Source: Streptomyces marianii
Lineage (GTDB): Bacteria; Actinomycetota; Actinomycetes; Streptomycetales; Streptomycetaceae
NCBI RefSeq assembly: GCF_005795905.1
Contig: NZ_VAWE01000001.1
Coordinates: 3,072,501-3,136,500, forward strand
DNA length: 64,000 nucleotides
Direction of reading: 5' to 3'
Every line of letters starts with the position of its first letter. The first letter of the stretch is position 1. Below the pieces are notes generated by a model. That model saw only the letters and a list, made by a program, of their open reading frames with translations. It was not told the DNA's origin and did not search any database. Positions 34,717 to 43,557 of the stretch are shown one piece after another. A program made the position numbers and the translations under genes.

Positions 34717-36543
34717 GACTCTGTTGCTGAATTGCCTGCAGAGGCACGGGCAGGTCGGCATGATCGTTGGTGCGGTCGTTCTGTCTGCTCCGGCCGCAGG
34801 GGGTTGGCGCGGTGTCCATGCGGCCGGGGGGATTGCCGTCCATTCCTGAACAGACGGCCAGAACGGCCCGTGCGGCCTTCCCTGGTGGGAGCCTGCCCAT
34901 GCGCGTGCGTGACCACCTTGCCGAGGTTTTCGACGACGCGTTGTTCACCGATGCGTTTCCCGATCGTGGGGCTCCCGCCCAGTCTCCGGCCCTGCTCGCG
35001 CTGGTGACGGTGCTGCAGTTCACGGAGAACCTGACCGACCGGCAGGCGGCGGACGCGTCGCGGGATCGCCTGTCGTGGAAATACGCGCTGGGCGCGGAGC
35101 TCTCCGATGCAGGCTTCGACTTCTCCGCGCTGTCGAAGTTCCGTGCCCGGCTGGTCGGGCACGGCCTGGAGCGGACACTCTTCGACAGGCTCGTCGAGCA
35201 CTGCCGCGAGGCCGGGCTGATCAAGGCCGGTGGCAAGCAGCGCACGGACTCCACCCATGTGATCAGCGCGGTCCGTGACCTGAACCGGACCGAGCTGGCC
35301 GGGGAGAGTGTGCGGGCCGCTCTGGAGGCGCTGGCGGTGGCGGCGCCGTCCTGGCTGGCCGGCGTGATCGACGTCGCCGAGTTCGCCGAACGCTACGGGC
35401 CGCGCGTGGATGGCTGGACGATGCCGGGCTCGAAGACCAAGCGGGACCGGCTTGCCCAGGTCTTCGGCCAGGACGCGCTGGTCCTGTGCCGGGCGGCCTG
35501 GTCCGATACCGCGCCGGTGTGGGTCCGCGAGATCGAGGCGGTGGCCCTCCTGCGGCAGGTCATGGTGCAGACCTACATCATCCGTACCGATGGCCGGGGA
35601 CGGGAGGTGATCAAGAAGCGGGACGCCGACGACAGCGGGGTCCCGCCCGGCCATATCCGCCTGGCCTCCCCGTACGACCCCGACGCCCGCTGGTCGGCCA
35701 AGGGCGACGACCTGTTCTGGCTCGGATACAAGGTCCACCTCACCGAGACCTGCGACACCCTCCCCGAAGCCGAAGCCGAAGCCGAAGCCGTGAGGCTTCC
35801 ATTACGGCTGATCACGGATGTCCACACCACCGAGGCGACCGTTCCGGACGTCAAGGCCACCGCGCCCATCCAGCAGAACCTGGCCGAGCGGCAGGTCGCA
35901 CCGGGCGAGCACTACCTCGACTCCGGATACCCCTCCGTCGACCTGGTCGTGGAAGCGGCGGGCCGGGGCATCGGCATGGTCACCCCGCTCCTGGCCGACC
36001 ACTCCCCGCAGGCCAAGGCCGCCGAGGGCTTCGCCAAGAGCGCCTTCCGCGTCGCCTGGAAGGCCCGCCAGGTCCACTGTCCCCAGGGGGCCACCAGCGC
36101 CGGCTGGTACCCGGTCACCCAGCACCGACGAGACGCCATCGTGATCGAATTCGCCCGAGCCGACTGCCGTCCCTGTCCCTCCCGGACCAACTGCACCAGC
36201 TCGGTCCGCGGTACCCGCATGCTCACCCTGCGTCCCCGTGAACTCCACGAACGCACCACCACAGCCAGAACCGAACAGGACACCGAGTCCTGGAGGGCCA
36301 AGTACGCCCTCCGCGCCGGCATCGAGAGCACCGTCAACCAGGCCCTCGACGTCACCGGCATCCGCCAGGCCCGCTACCGCGGGCTACCGAAAGTCACCCT
36401 CCAACACGCCTTCTCCGCCACCGCCCTCAACATCGTCCGCCTCGACGCCTGGTGGACCACCAACCCACTACGCAAGCCCCGCACCAGCCGACTGCAGCGC
36501 CTCAGCCACCAACTCGCCGGCTGAAGGATTCAGCAACAGAGTC
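34717..36543 (+). mobile_element. IS1182-family insertion sequence, copy 1
   Basis: The 1,827-bp element has perfect 16-bp terminal inverted repeats (GACTCTGTTGCTGAAT at 34717 and its complement ending at 36543). GCCCTG occurs directly on both outer sides (34711-34716 and 36544-36549). The uninterrupted target is still visible, inverted, around 39946-39951, which proves the boundaries and a 6-bp duplication. Confidence 0.9.
34818..36524 (+). CDS. IS1182-family transposase, copy 1
   Basis: The 568-residue DDE transposase has R-T-D-S-T-H (first Asp) near residue 137, the central L-D-S-G-Y-P block, an E-A-E-A-E-A-E tract from a (GAAGCC)n repeat, and a C-x-x-C ... C cluster near residue 455. The C-terminal part reads K-Y-x-x-R-A-G-I-E (catalytic Glu) ... 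R-Q-A-R-Y-R-G-L. The frame is intact, so it may be active. It contains a TTA codon at about 35800. Confidence 0.88.
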   Translation: MRPGGLPSIPEQTARTARAAFPGGSLPMRVRDHLAEVFDDALFTDAFPDRGAPAQSPALLALVTVLQFTENLTDRQAADASRDRLSWKYALGAELSDAGFDFSALSKFRARLVGHGLERTLFDRLVEHCREAGLIKAGGKQRTDSTHVISAVRDLNRTELAGESVRAALEALAVAAPSWLAGVIDVAEFAERYGPRVDGWTMPGSKTKRDRLAQVFGQDALVLCRAAWSDTAPVWVREIEAVALLRQVMVQTYIIRTDGRGREVIKKRDADDSGVPPGHIRLASPYDPDARWSAKGDDLFWLGYKVHLTETCDTLPEAEAEAEAVRLPLRLITDVHTTEATVPDVKATAPIQQNLAERQVAPGEHYLDSGYPSVDLVVEAAGRGIGMVTPLLADHSPQAKAAEGFAKSAFRVAWKARQVHCPQGATSAGWYPVTQHRRDAIVIEFARADCRPCPSRTNCTSSVRGTRMLTLRPRELHERTTTARTEQDTESWRAKYALRAGIESTVNQALDVTGIRQARYRGLPKVTLQHAFSATALNIVRLDAWWTTNPLRKPRTSRLQRLSHQLAG

Positions 36544-36549
36544 GCCCTG

Positions 36550-36718
36550 TCGAACGCAGCGAAGGTCGCTGCCGGACTGTGGGACGATTTCACTTACGAG
36601 GTGCCCTCTTGCTCGGGTCTGACGGAAGCGTAGGAACTCCCATCATCCCAGGTCAGCGGGCACCTCTCCCCATTTCTCCGTCCACAGCTCCGCCACTACG
36701 CGGTGGACCGAGGCTGAA
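36550..36718 (+). repeat. inverted arm 1, second part
   Basis: It matches 39945-39777 in inverse orientation (x -> 76495-x). This is non-IS flanking DNA that was duplicated together with the ISAs1 end; homology stops at 36718/39777. It contains an internal inverted pair, GAGGTGCCC/GGGCACCTC. Confidence 0.85.
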
Positions 36719-36844
36719 TGCTTACACGAGAACAGCGAAAGTCGAGTGAAGAAGTTCATTGACCCATTTGCGCGCACGCTTGAGTGACCTCTCGTCGCAA
36801 CCGCGCGCTCTTGCATACCGCACGGCATCTGTCGTCGACGATTA

Positions 36845-37002
36845 AGCGCTGTCCTGTAATCCTCGGTGGGGCGGCGTGCGGCGTCGGATGAGGGGCATCG
36901 CAAGACGGAGCGTCCTCGTACTGGGCGCATTCGGGCGTTTCGGCAACGCAGCGAGGCCCCGTGACTGCCGTCGCCCGCCCGCTGTGGATTACTGGGCAGC
37001 CC
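36845..37002. repeat. MITE-like element, copy 2
   Basis: The terminal inverted repeats (AGCGCTGTCCTGTAATC at 36845; GATTACTGGGCAGCCC ending at 37002) are more degenerate than in copy 1, and the interior shares the same ordered blocks with 19575-19750. It ends 39 bp before the MFS start codon. The 36719-36844 stretch before it holds no gene. Confidence 0.7.
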
Positions 37003-37041
37003 ATAGCTCATGCCTGCCCTGGTGGAGGTGGAAACGCCGTC

Positions 37042-38478
37042 ATGCCCAACGAGTCAGATCGAGAATTGGACGCTCTGTCCGTATTGGATCAGCGAGCGCT
37101 CACGGGCTTTTATTGGCGCCTCGCGCTGCTGGCGACAATCGGCGGGTTTCTGTTTGGGTACGACACAGCCAATATCGGCGCAGCTCTCAATTTCATCCCC
37201 TATCGCTTGGGGGATTTCGCATTGGGCTATCTCGTCGCCGGTACGTCCGTAGGCGCGGCGGCGGGAGCACTACTTGCCGGCCCGCTTACTGACCGCTTCG
37301 GCAGGAAGTCGTTGCTCATCGCGGATGCCGGGATCTATATGGCCGGGGCCGTGCTGGCTGCCGTCAGCTGGCACGAGTGGGTGCTCCTCATCGCTCGTAC
37401 GCTGGTCGGTCTGGCCATTGGCGCAGACTCGGCCATTGCCACCGCCTACATCGCCGAGTATGCACCTCAAGACCGACGCGGTGCACTCAGCATGTTGCAG
37501 CAATGGATGATCACTGTAGGAATTCTGGTCTCCTACCTCGTTGCACTGGTTATTCTGACGACGATGCCCGACAAAGCATATGATCTAGACTGGCGGCTTA
37601 TTTTTGGGTTGGGAGCACTACCTGCGGCAATCGGTTTTGCGCTTCGCACTCGGATGCCTGAGTCACCGCGCTGGCTTCTAGAAAAAAGCCGCTACAGAGA
37701 CGTGCAACGCGCGCTAAATCGGCTGGGCATTCATGTGACAATGAATCAAGTCGAGCGCAGTGCTGAGCTAGCGGCAGAGCAGCAGCGCCGCGATGCCGGC
37801 AAGCAGCAAGTCAGTCCATGGTCCGCCGGGGTTAAACGGGCGCTCGTGATGGTCTGCGTGTTTTTCATCTTCCAGCAAATCAGCGGTATCAACGTGCCGC
37901 TCTACTACGGGCCCCGCATTCTAGCGCCGCTGTTTGAAGCAAGCGACTCGGTACTGGACTCGGCCATCGCAGGTGTCCAAGTCACGGTGATCATGTCAGC
38001 TGTCAACGTGGCAGCCACTTACTTCGCCTTCAGGTACATTGACCGCCTAGGGCGGCGCAAACTGTCGATGAGTGGTTTTGCTGGTATGGCTGTGTCTGCC
38101 CTGGTGGCCGCCAGCGGTCTGGCTATTTTCGCGGGGACGGCAGAGATCGTCGTAGTCATGATCGGCCTGAACCTGTTCATCTCCTTCTTTGCTATTGGAG
38201 TCGGCGGCACAGGCTGGCTTATTCAAGGAGAATCGTTCCCCACCGCAGTCCGTGGCCGGGCGGCAGCCGTTGCGGCAGCAGTGAACTGGCTGGCGAACTT
38301 TGCCGTTGTGCAGGCTTTCCCGGTCTGGCAAAGAGCCATTGGACTGGCCTGGGTATTTGCATGCTTCGCCGCCTTGTGCCTGTTTGCAATTGCCTTCATT
38401 GGCCGATTCTTGCCTGAAACCAAGAGGCTCTCCGTTGATGAGATCGTTGACGTATACGAGCGCAAAGCTCTTCGCTGA
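37042..38478 (+). CDS. MFS sugar-porter-family transporter, low GC
   Basis: The 478-residue protein has 12 membrane helices and the sugar-porter marks D-R-F-G-R-K (loop 2-3), R-x-x-x-G-x-A-I-G-A-D, P-E-S-P-R-W-L (after helix 6), Q-Q-I-S-G-I-N-V-P-L-Y-Y (helix 7), D-R-L-G-R-R-K (loop 8-9) and L-P-E-T-K (after helix 12). It probably imports a monosaccharide or polyol with H+. Codon use is unlike the neighbours (29/60 G+C at 37561-37620), so it was acquired from a lower-GC host. Its stop codon sits inside the 10-bp target duplication of the following IS and is preserved. Confidence 0.88.
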   Translation: MPNESDRELDALSVLDQRALTGFYWRLALLATIGGFLFGYDTANIGAALNFIPYRLGDFALGYLVAGTSVGAAAGALLAGPLTDRFGRKSLLIADAGIYMAGAVLAAVSWHEWVLLIARTLVGLAIGADSAIATAYIAEYAPQDRRGALSMLQQWMITVGILVSYLVALVILTTMPDKAYDLDWRLIFGLGALPAAIGFALRTRMPESPRWLLEKSRYRDVQRALNRLGIHVTMNQVERSAELAAEQQRRDAGKQQVSPWSAGVKRALVMVCVFFIFQQISGINVPLYYGPRILAPLFEASDSVLDSAIAGVQVTVIMSAVNVAATYFAFRYIDRLGRRKLSMSGFAGMAVSALVAASGLAIFAGTAEIVVVMIGLNLFISFFAIGVGGTGWLIQGESFPTAVRGRAAAVAAAVNWLANFAVVQAFPVWQRAIGLAWVFACFAALCLFAIAFIGRFLPETKRLSVDEIVDVYERKALR

Positions 38479-38479
38479 C
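38470..38479. repeat. 10-bp target-site duplication, left copy
   Basis: CTTCGCTGAC, identical to 39765-39774, flanks the ISAs1-type element; it contains the MFS stop codon TGA. Confidence 0.85.
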
Positions 38480-39764
38480 CAGGGTCCCGGCAAAGTCGTT
38501 CTGCAGCCCTGTGACATGGGGTTTTGCGGGGCGGAAGAGATGCGCGGGCGTGGTCCGGTCCGGTTGGATGGAGGTTCCTACGCCTTACCGTCCGACCAGG
38601 GGATCACGCCCGCGCCATGCCATCGTCTCTCATCCCTGCGCCTGTTCGCACCCCTGCCCCGGCTCATGAGCTCCTCGTCCAACTGCTTGCCGGGATACCT
38701 GATCCGCGCCGTCGACGCGGTGTCCGGCACCCGGTGGGTGCTCTGATCGCGGTGGCGGTGTGCGCGGTGGTGGCCGGAGCCCGGGGGTTCACCGCGATCG
38801 GGGAGTGGGCCCGGGACGCGGGACGTGTCGCGCTGGAACGGCTGGGCCTGGAGCGGGGCGGGGTGGACGAATCAACGCTGCGGCGCCTGTTCGCCCGCCT
38901 CGACGCGGACCGTCTCGATGCGGTGCTGGGAGTCTGGGCCCTGACCAGGACCGCACGTGTCGCGGGCCGCAGGGTGATCGCCATCGACGGCAAGACGGTC
39001 CGGGGCGCACGCGGCGGCAGCTCCACGGCCCCGCATCTGGTCGCCGCCCTCGCGCACGGGTCCGGCGCGGTGCTCGGTCAGGTCGCGGTGGGCGAGAAGA
39101 GCAACGAGATCCCCGCCGCCCGGGAACTGCTTCAACTCCTGGACCTGGACGGCGTCGTCGTCACGATGGACGCACTGCACACCCAGCACGACACCGCGAC
39201 TCTGGTGACCAGGGGCGGAGGAGACTACGTCCTGACCGTGAAGGCGAATCAGAAGTCGTTGTACGCACAGCTCAAGGCGCTCCCCTGGACTTCGATACCC
39301 GCCGTCACCAGGACGGACCGAGGACACGGACGCCGCGCCACTCGCACGATCAAGGTCGTCGACGTGCCGGCATGGGTCGAGTTCGCCGGGGCCGAGCAAG
39401 TCGCCCAACTGCGGCGCACCGTCACCCGCAAGGGCCGACGGACCGTCGAGATCGTCTACCTGATCACCAGCGCGGACGCCCGCACCGCACCGCCCGCCGT
39501 CCTGGCCGCATGGACGCAGTCGCACTGGGAGATCGAGAACCGCCTGCACTGGGTCCGCGACGTCACCTTCGACGAAGACCGCTCCCAGATCCGCACCGGC
39601 AACGCACCCCGCGTCATGGCCGCCCTGCGCAACACGGCGATCACGCTGCTGCGCTTGGACGGACACCAGAACATCGCCGCCGCCCTACGGCATCACGCAC
39701 GCGCCACCGACCGCCCCATCAACCTGCTCCTGACAGCCTGATCAACAACTTTGCCGGAGCCCTG
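38480..39764 (+). mobile_element. ISAs1-family insertion sequence (intact)
   Basis: The 1,285-bp element has terminal inverted repeats CAGGGTCCCGGCAAAGTCGTT-like at 38480 and CAGGGCTCCGGCAAAGTTGTT-like on the complement at 39764, and a perfect 10-bp target duplication. It carries one full transposase gene. Confidence 0.88.
38617..39741 (+). CDS. ISAs1-family transposase
   Basis: The 374-residue transposase has D-G-K-T-V-R-G-A near residue 123, V-T-M-D-A-L-H near residue 183, and the Glu of H-W-E-I-E-N-R-L-H-W-V-R-D near residue 305. The frame is intact. The start is the ATG M-P-S-S-L-I-P-A-P-V. Confidence 0.88.
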   Translation: MPSSLIPAPVRTPAPAHELLVQLLAGIPDPRRRRGVRHPVGALIAVAVCAVVAGARGFTAIGEWARDAGRVALERLGLERGGVDESTLRRLFARLDADRLDAVLGVWALTRTARVAGRRVIAIDGKTVRGARGGSSTAPHLVAALAHGSGAVLGQVAVGEKSNEIPAARELLQLLDLDGVVVTMDALHTQHDTATLVTRGGGDYVLTVKANQKSLYAQLKALPWTSIPAVTRTDRGHGRRATRTIKVVDVPAWVEFAGAEQVAQLRRTVTRKGRRTVEIVYLITSADARTAPPAVLAAWTQSHWEIENRLHWVRDVTFDEDRSQIRTGNAPRVMAALRNTAITLLRLDGHQNIAAALRHHARATDRPINLLLTA

Positions 39765-39774
39765 CTTCGCTGAC
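39765..39774. repeat. 10-bp target-site duplication, right copy
   Basis: CTTCGCTGAC repeats 38470-38479. Confidence 0.85.
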
Positions 39775-39776
39775 CC

Positions 39777-40138
39777 TTCAGCCTCGGTCCACCGCGTAGT
39801 GGCGGAGCTGTGGACGGAGAAATGGGGAGAGGTGCCCGCTGACCTGGGATGATGGGAGTTCCTACGCTTCCGTCAGACCCGAGCAAGAGGGCACCTCGTA
39901 AGTGAAATCGTCCCACAGTCCGGCAGCGACCTTCGCTGCGTTCGACAGGGCGATTTCAAAGTCTGGCTGTTCGCGCGTCTGTGCTGGTCAGCGGAGTCCG
40001 AGGAGTGTCAGGGGACGGGTGAAGGGCTCGTAGGACATCTCGCGGAGTCCAGCGGCGATGTTGTGGTGGCCGGCGGCACGGAGGCAGTTGATCGCGAAGC
40101 TGCGCAGGGTGGCCATGTTCTCCGGGCCGTGCTCGGTG
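39777..40138 (-). repeat. inverted arm 2 (362 bp)
   Basis: This is the inverse of 34524-34716 plus 36550-36718, including the end of the degenerate ISAs1 element (39946 on) and 169 bp of its flank. Here the sequence is continuous, lacking the IS1182 insertion. With arm 1 it brackets the MFS gene. Confidence 0.85.
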
Positions 40139-41275
40139 TGGGCCTTGGAGGCGTCCTCGCGGAATGCGGTGTCGCGGACGAAGTGGAGCCGGATTTCGAT
40201 GACCCACTGCGAACGAATGATCTTCGCGAGCCGCTGAGGGGAGGCTTCCCGGCTGGTCAGATCTGTGATCACGTACGCCGTCTCGCGGCTGCGCCTGCCG
40301 GTCTTCAGGCAGGTGCGGTGGCGTACGACCGGGCGACCTGTGCGGCGTACGGGAAGTCGAGGTCATCGACGGTCAGGACCTGCACCACGCGGGTCTCCTT
40401 GCGGCCGTGCCCCTCGGTGCGGTCGTAGAACTTCGCGGTCACTTCCCTCCAGGGCAGCGTGTGCAGCCGCTCGTGGAGACCGGCCTGGTTCTTCTTCACG
40501 CACAGCGCGTAGTGCGCGTTCTTGTCCTCGACGAGGAAGCGGGCGTGGCCGCGTTGGGCGTGCAGGGCATCGGCGGTCACGGTCACCCCGGTCAGGTCGA
40601 ACGGTGCCAACAGGCTGGCGAAGCAGGTGATTTCATTCGTCTTGTCCGGGACTCGCAGTTGCGTGACGGTCAGCCCGCCACCGGTCATGGCGGCGAGCAG
40701 ATGCGCGGCCGGGGTGTCACCGTGGCGGGAGCCGCGAGCGCTCTTGCCGTCCACCGCGAGGGTGTCGGACCCGGCCGGGTCCGTGCCGAGCAGGTCGGCA
40801 AGCCCGCCGGGACAGGTGCGGTTGATGATCCGGCGGATGGTCGCCGAGCTTGGCGCGACGCGGACGGCGAACACGCTGGTGGTGCGGGCACCGAGCCGGG
40901 CGAGAGCCTCCTGCGGGGCATTCCTGGCCCACGGGCCGATCGCGGCGAACGAACGCGCTCCGCTCAGCACGGCCGAACACGCGATCAGCAGCACGCTCAC
41001 GAACGGGTGACGCTTCCCGCGCCGGTGCCGCGGATCGGCCAGCGTGGCCAGCCGCTGCGGCAGTCCCGGCAGTGCGCGGTGCTGACGCGAGGGCGACTTG
41101 ATCAGGCAGACGCTGGCAGACTGACGGCACATCGAAGCTCCGGTTCGGCAGGGCGACTTGAGAGGTCACCCACTCCAACCGGAGCTTCGATGTGTGCGAG
41201 ACGGGTCGACCGACAGTCGTCACGCCGCCGTGACCTGCGACTTCGCACCATCACTCGGACTTTGAAACAGCCCTG
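39946..41275 (-). mobile_element. ISAs1-family insertion sequence, degenerate
   Basis: The 1,330-bp element has ends CAGGGCGATTTCAAAGTC at 39946 and the complement of CAGGGCTGTTTCAAAGTC ending at 41275 (two mismatches). A long inverted repeat (18-bp arms 41128-41145 and 41177-41194) lies upstream of the transposase. An IS1182 element is inserted exactly at its right end. Confidence 0.85.
39988..41132 (-). pseudogene. ISAs1-family transposase, frameshifted
   Basis: The first frame (41132-40305) carries V-D-G-K-S-A-R-G-S-R and T-V-T-A-D-A-L-H and ends prematurely after V-A-R. The remainder, with the catalytic E (Q-W-V-I-E-I-R-L-H-F-V-R-D), continues in a second frame to 39988. Adding one base near 40333 would join them, so this copy is inactivated by a single-base loss. 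Confidence 0.82.
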
Positions 41276-43109
41276 GACTCTGCTGCGCAATTCGCTGCGG
41301 GGGTGGGGCCGGGTCGGTGATGATCGTCTCTGGGTCGCTTTCGTGCCGTGCGGCCGTGGAGGTGGGGCGGGTGTCGATGCGGCCGGTGGGGCTGCCGGAG
41401 ATCCCGGAGCAGACGGTGAGGGTGGCTCGGGCGGCGTTCCCGAAGGGGAGCCTGGCGATACGGGCCCGGGACCGTCTGGCGGGGATTTTCGCTGATGAGC
41501 CGTTCGCGGGGGCGTTCGGGGTGCGGGGTGCTCCGGGGCTGTCGCCGGGGGTGTTGTCGCTGGTCACGGTGCTGCAGTACTGCGAGGACCTCACCGACCG
41601 GCAGGCCGCGGCGATGATGGTGCGGGCGATCGACTGGAAGTACGCGCTCGGGATGGAGCTGACGGACACCGGTTTCGACGCGAGTGTGCTGTCCAGGTTC
41701 CGGGCCCGGCTCGCGGACAACGGCATGGAACGGGTGGTCTTCGACCGGCTCCTTGAGCACTGCAAGGACGCCGGCCTGGTGGGGGACGGAGGCAGGCAGC
41801 GTACTGATTCCACCCATGTGATCAGTGCGGTGCGGGACTTGAACCGTCTTGAGCTGGCAGGGGAGAGCGTGCGGGCGGCCCTGGAGGCCCTCGCGACTGC
41901 GGCGCCGTCGTGGCTGGCCGGCCGGATCGATGTGGCGGAGTTCGCCCAGCGGTACGGGCCCCGGGTGGATGGCTGGCGGATGCCGTCCTCGCAGACCAAG
42001 CGCGACCGCCTCGCCCAGGTCTTCGGTCAGGACGCCCTCGCTTTATGCCGGGCGGCCTGGGCCGCCGATACCCCGGTATGGATCCGTGAGATCGAGGCCG
42101 TGGGCCTGCTGCGGCAGGTCCTCGTGCAGACCTACACCATCCGCAGCGACACGCGGGGACGGCAGGTGATCAGGAAGCGGGACGCCGACGACGGCGTCCC
42201 GCCCGGCCAACTCCGCCTGGCCTCCCCCTACGACACCGACGCACGCTGGGCTGCCAAAGGCGAGGACCTGTTTTGGCTGGGCTACAAGGTCCACCTCACC
42301 GAAACATGCGGCACACTCCCCGAAGCCGAAGCCGAAGCCGAAGCGGTAGCAGGGGTGCAGCCGAATCTGATTACCGACGTGCACACGACCGACGCGACCG
42401 TGCCGGACGTGAAGGCGACCGCGCCGATCCAGCGCAAGCTCGCCGGGCACGGCGTGAAGCCGGCCGAGCACTACCTCGATTCCGGCTACCCGTCGGCCGA
42501 CCTGATCACCAAGGCCATGAAGGACGGTATCCGCATGGTCACCCCGGTCCTTCTGGACCACTCCGCGCAGGCCAAGGCCGCGGAAGGCTTCGCCAAGAAC
42601 GCCTTCACCATCGACTGGAAGACCCGCCAGGTCCGCTGCCCCGCCGGGAAGACCAGCTCCCACTGGAACCCCGTCAAACAGCACGGCAAGGACGCCATCG
42701 TCATCACCTTCAGCGTCCTGACCTGCCGCGACTGCCCCTTCCAACAGCAGTGCACCACCTCGAAACCCGGGCGCCGCATGCTCACCCTCAGACCCCAGGA
42801 ACTTCACGAGAACCTCGCCCGGGCCCGCGCCGAGCAGCAGACCAACACCTGGAAGAACAAATACGCCCTGCGGGCAGGCGTCGAGGGCACCATCAACCAG
42901 GCCCTCGACATCACCGACATCCGCCAGGCCCGCTACCGCGGCCTGCCGAAAGTCCGCCTCCAGCACGCCTTCTCCGCCACCGCGATCAACGTGATCCGAC
43001 TCGACGCGTACTGGACCGACAGCCCTCTCCGGCGCACCCGCTCCAGCCGACTCGAACGCCTCGCCTACCAGCTCACCGCATGACCCGCCACGAATTGCGC
43101 AACAGAGTC
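41276..43109 (+). mobile_element. IS1182-family insertion sequence, copy 2
   Basis: The 1,834-bp element has ends GACTCTGCTGCGCAATTCG / GACTCTGTTGCGCAATTCG and the direct repeat GCCCTG on both sides (41270-41275, 43110-43115). It is related to, but clearly diverged from, copy 1. Like copy 1 it sits at the terminal GCCCTG of an ISAs1-type element. Confidence 0.88.
41377..43083 (+). CDS. IS1182-family transposase, copy 2
   Basis: The full-length transposase has the same landmarks as copy 1 (R-T-D-S-T-H, L-D-S-G-Y-P, E-A-E-A-E-A-E tract, C-R-D-C cluster, R-A-G-V-E-G-T-I-N-Q-A-L-D). The frame is intact. Differences from copy 1 are spread along the protein, so the two arrived separately. Confidence 0.88.
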   Translation: MRPVGLPEIPEQTVRVARAAFPKGSLAIRARDRLAGIFADEPFAGAFGVRGAPGLSPGVLSLVTVLQYCEDLTDRQAAAMMVRAIDWKYALGMELTDTGFDASVLSRFRARLADNGMERVVFDRLLEHCKDAGLVGDGGRQRTDSTHVISAVRDLNRLELAGESVRAALEALATAAPSWLAGRIDVAEFAQRYGPRVDGWRMPSSQTKRDRLAQVFGQDALALCRAAWAADTPVWIREIEAVGLLRQVLVQTYTIRSDTRGRQVIRKRDADDGVPPGQLRLASPYDTDARWAAKGEDLFWLGYKVHLTETCGTLPEAEAEAEAVAGVQPNLITDVHTTDATVPDVKATAPIQRKLAGHGVKPAEHYLDSGYPSADLITKAMKDGIRMVTPVLLDHSAQAKAAEGFAKNAFTIDWKTRQVRCPAGKTSSHWNPVKQHGKDAIVITFSVLTCRDCPFQQQCTTSKPGRRMLTLRPQELHENLARARAEQQTNTWKNKYALRAGVEGTINQALDITDIRQARYRGLPKVRLQHAFSATAINVIRLDAYWTDSPLRRTRSSRLERLAYQLTA

Positions 43110-43115
43110 GCCCTG

Positions 43116-43528
43116 GTCTTCGAGCTTCTTCACACGCCGCTGGGCGGCCTCAAGGGCCTTCTGCGCCTCTTCCTTCTTCGCCTGAGTTTCGGGGTCCGCG
43201 AAGGCGAGCCACCGGCGGGCTATCTCGATGACCACCGGGTCACCCGGCTCAAGGGCGGTGATGTGGTGGATCCAAGCCTGTCCAACCGCATGGTCGATGC
43301 GGTCGGCGAGTGTCACCACTCCCTCGCAGATCGACTTGCCCCGCGTCTGCCGGACCTCGCACCGGTAGCGTCCGCCACGGTGGCTCATCGAGCCGCCACA
43401 CCGTTCAAGCTCGCCCGTGTCCTTCTTGTCCCGCATCCGCCCGCATCGGTAGCTCCCCGTCCCCAGGTACTTCGCTTCCGACTTCCCCTTCGCCCACCGT
43501 TCATCGGTACGAAGGTGATGGACCCTAG
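43116..43528 (-). pseudogene. large serine recombinase, C-terminal fragment
   Basis: The fragment shows the zinc-ribbon region of large serine recombinases (C-G-R-M ... E-R-C-G-G-S-M-S-H-R-G-G-R-Y-R-C ... I-C-E-G), followed by the coiled coil (A-K-K-E-E-A-Q-K-A-L-E-A-A-Q-R-R-V-K-K-L-E-D). The catalytic N-terminal domain is absent: homology begins within about 12 bp of the right attachment-like core. The far C terminus is cut by the ISAs1/IS1182 nest. It is a dead remnant of the element's presumed integrase. Confidence 0.75.
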
Positions 43529-43538
43529 TCCGGCACTT

Positions 43539-43557
43539 TCTCGAAGTGGGGTACCAC
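43539..43557. other. putative attachment core, right (attR)
   Basis: It is identical over 19 bp to 30853-30871. DUF255 homology ends exactly here on the minus strand, and recombinase-type sequence takes over. Confidence 0.5.

Larger units (their letters stand above)
30872..43538. mobile_element. putative integrative element inside a DUF255 gene, degenerated by IS insertions
   Basis: The 12.7-kb interval is bounded by the shared 19-bp core, with a complete hybrid DUF255 gene at the left and a truncated native-looking 5' half at the right. It contains genes typical of Streptomyces islands (zinc ribbons, DUF397, XRE-DUF5753, DUF6879), a serine-recombinase C-terminal remnant beside the right core, and an IS nest. 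The conserved neighbours outside (trhA/pckG at left; mca, greA, ilvA at right) fit insertion into a core locus. A duplication of DUF255 without site-specific integration remains possible. Confidence 0.5.

Noticed and set aside
36550..36718. Continuation of the serine-recombinase reading frame through the ISAs1 flank (S-N-A-A-K-V-A-A-G-L-W-D-D-F)
   Set aside because: An open frame exists, but the residues do not resemble a recombinase C terminus, and the possible target duplication (TCGAAGAC/TCGAACGC) is too weak.
38480..41275. The two ISAs1-type elements as a matched composite pair
   Set aside because: Their ends and transposases differ clearly (CAGGGTCCCGGC versus CAGGGCGATTTC), so they are different IS types that arrived independently.
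34524..43109. One large transposon formed by the two IS1182 copies
   Set aside because: The two IS1182 elements are clearly diverged, each has its own GCCCTG duplication, and no outer target duplication spans both.
30853..43557. Simple tandem duplication of DUF255 as the only explanation for the two copies
   Set aside because: I did not exclude it fully. The exact shared 19-bp breakpoint, the GC step inside the complete copy and the recombinase remnant fit integration better. Coding conservation of V-P-H-F-E-K explains only part of the identity.
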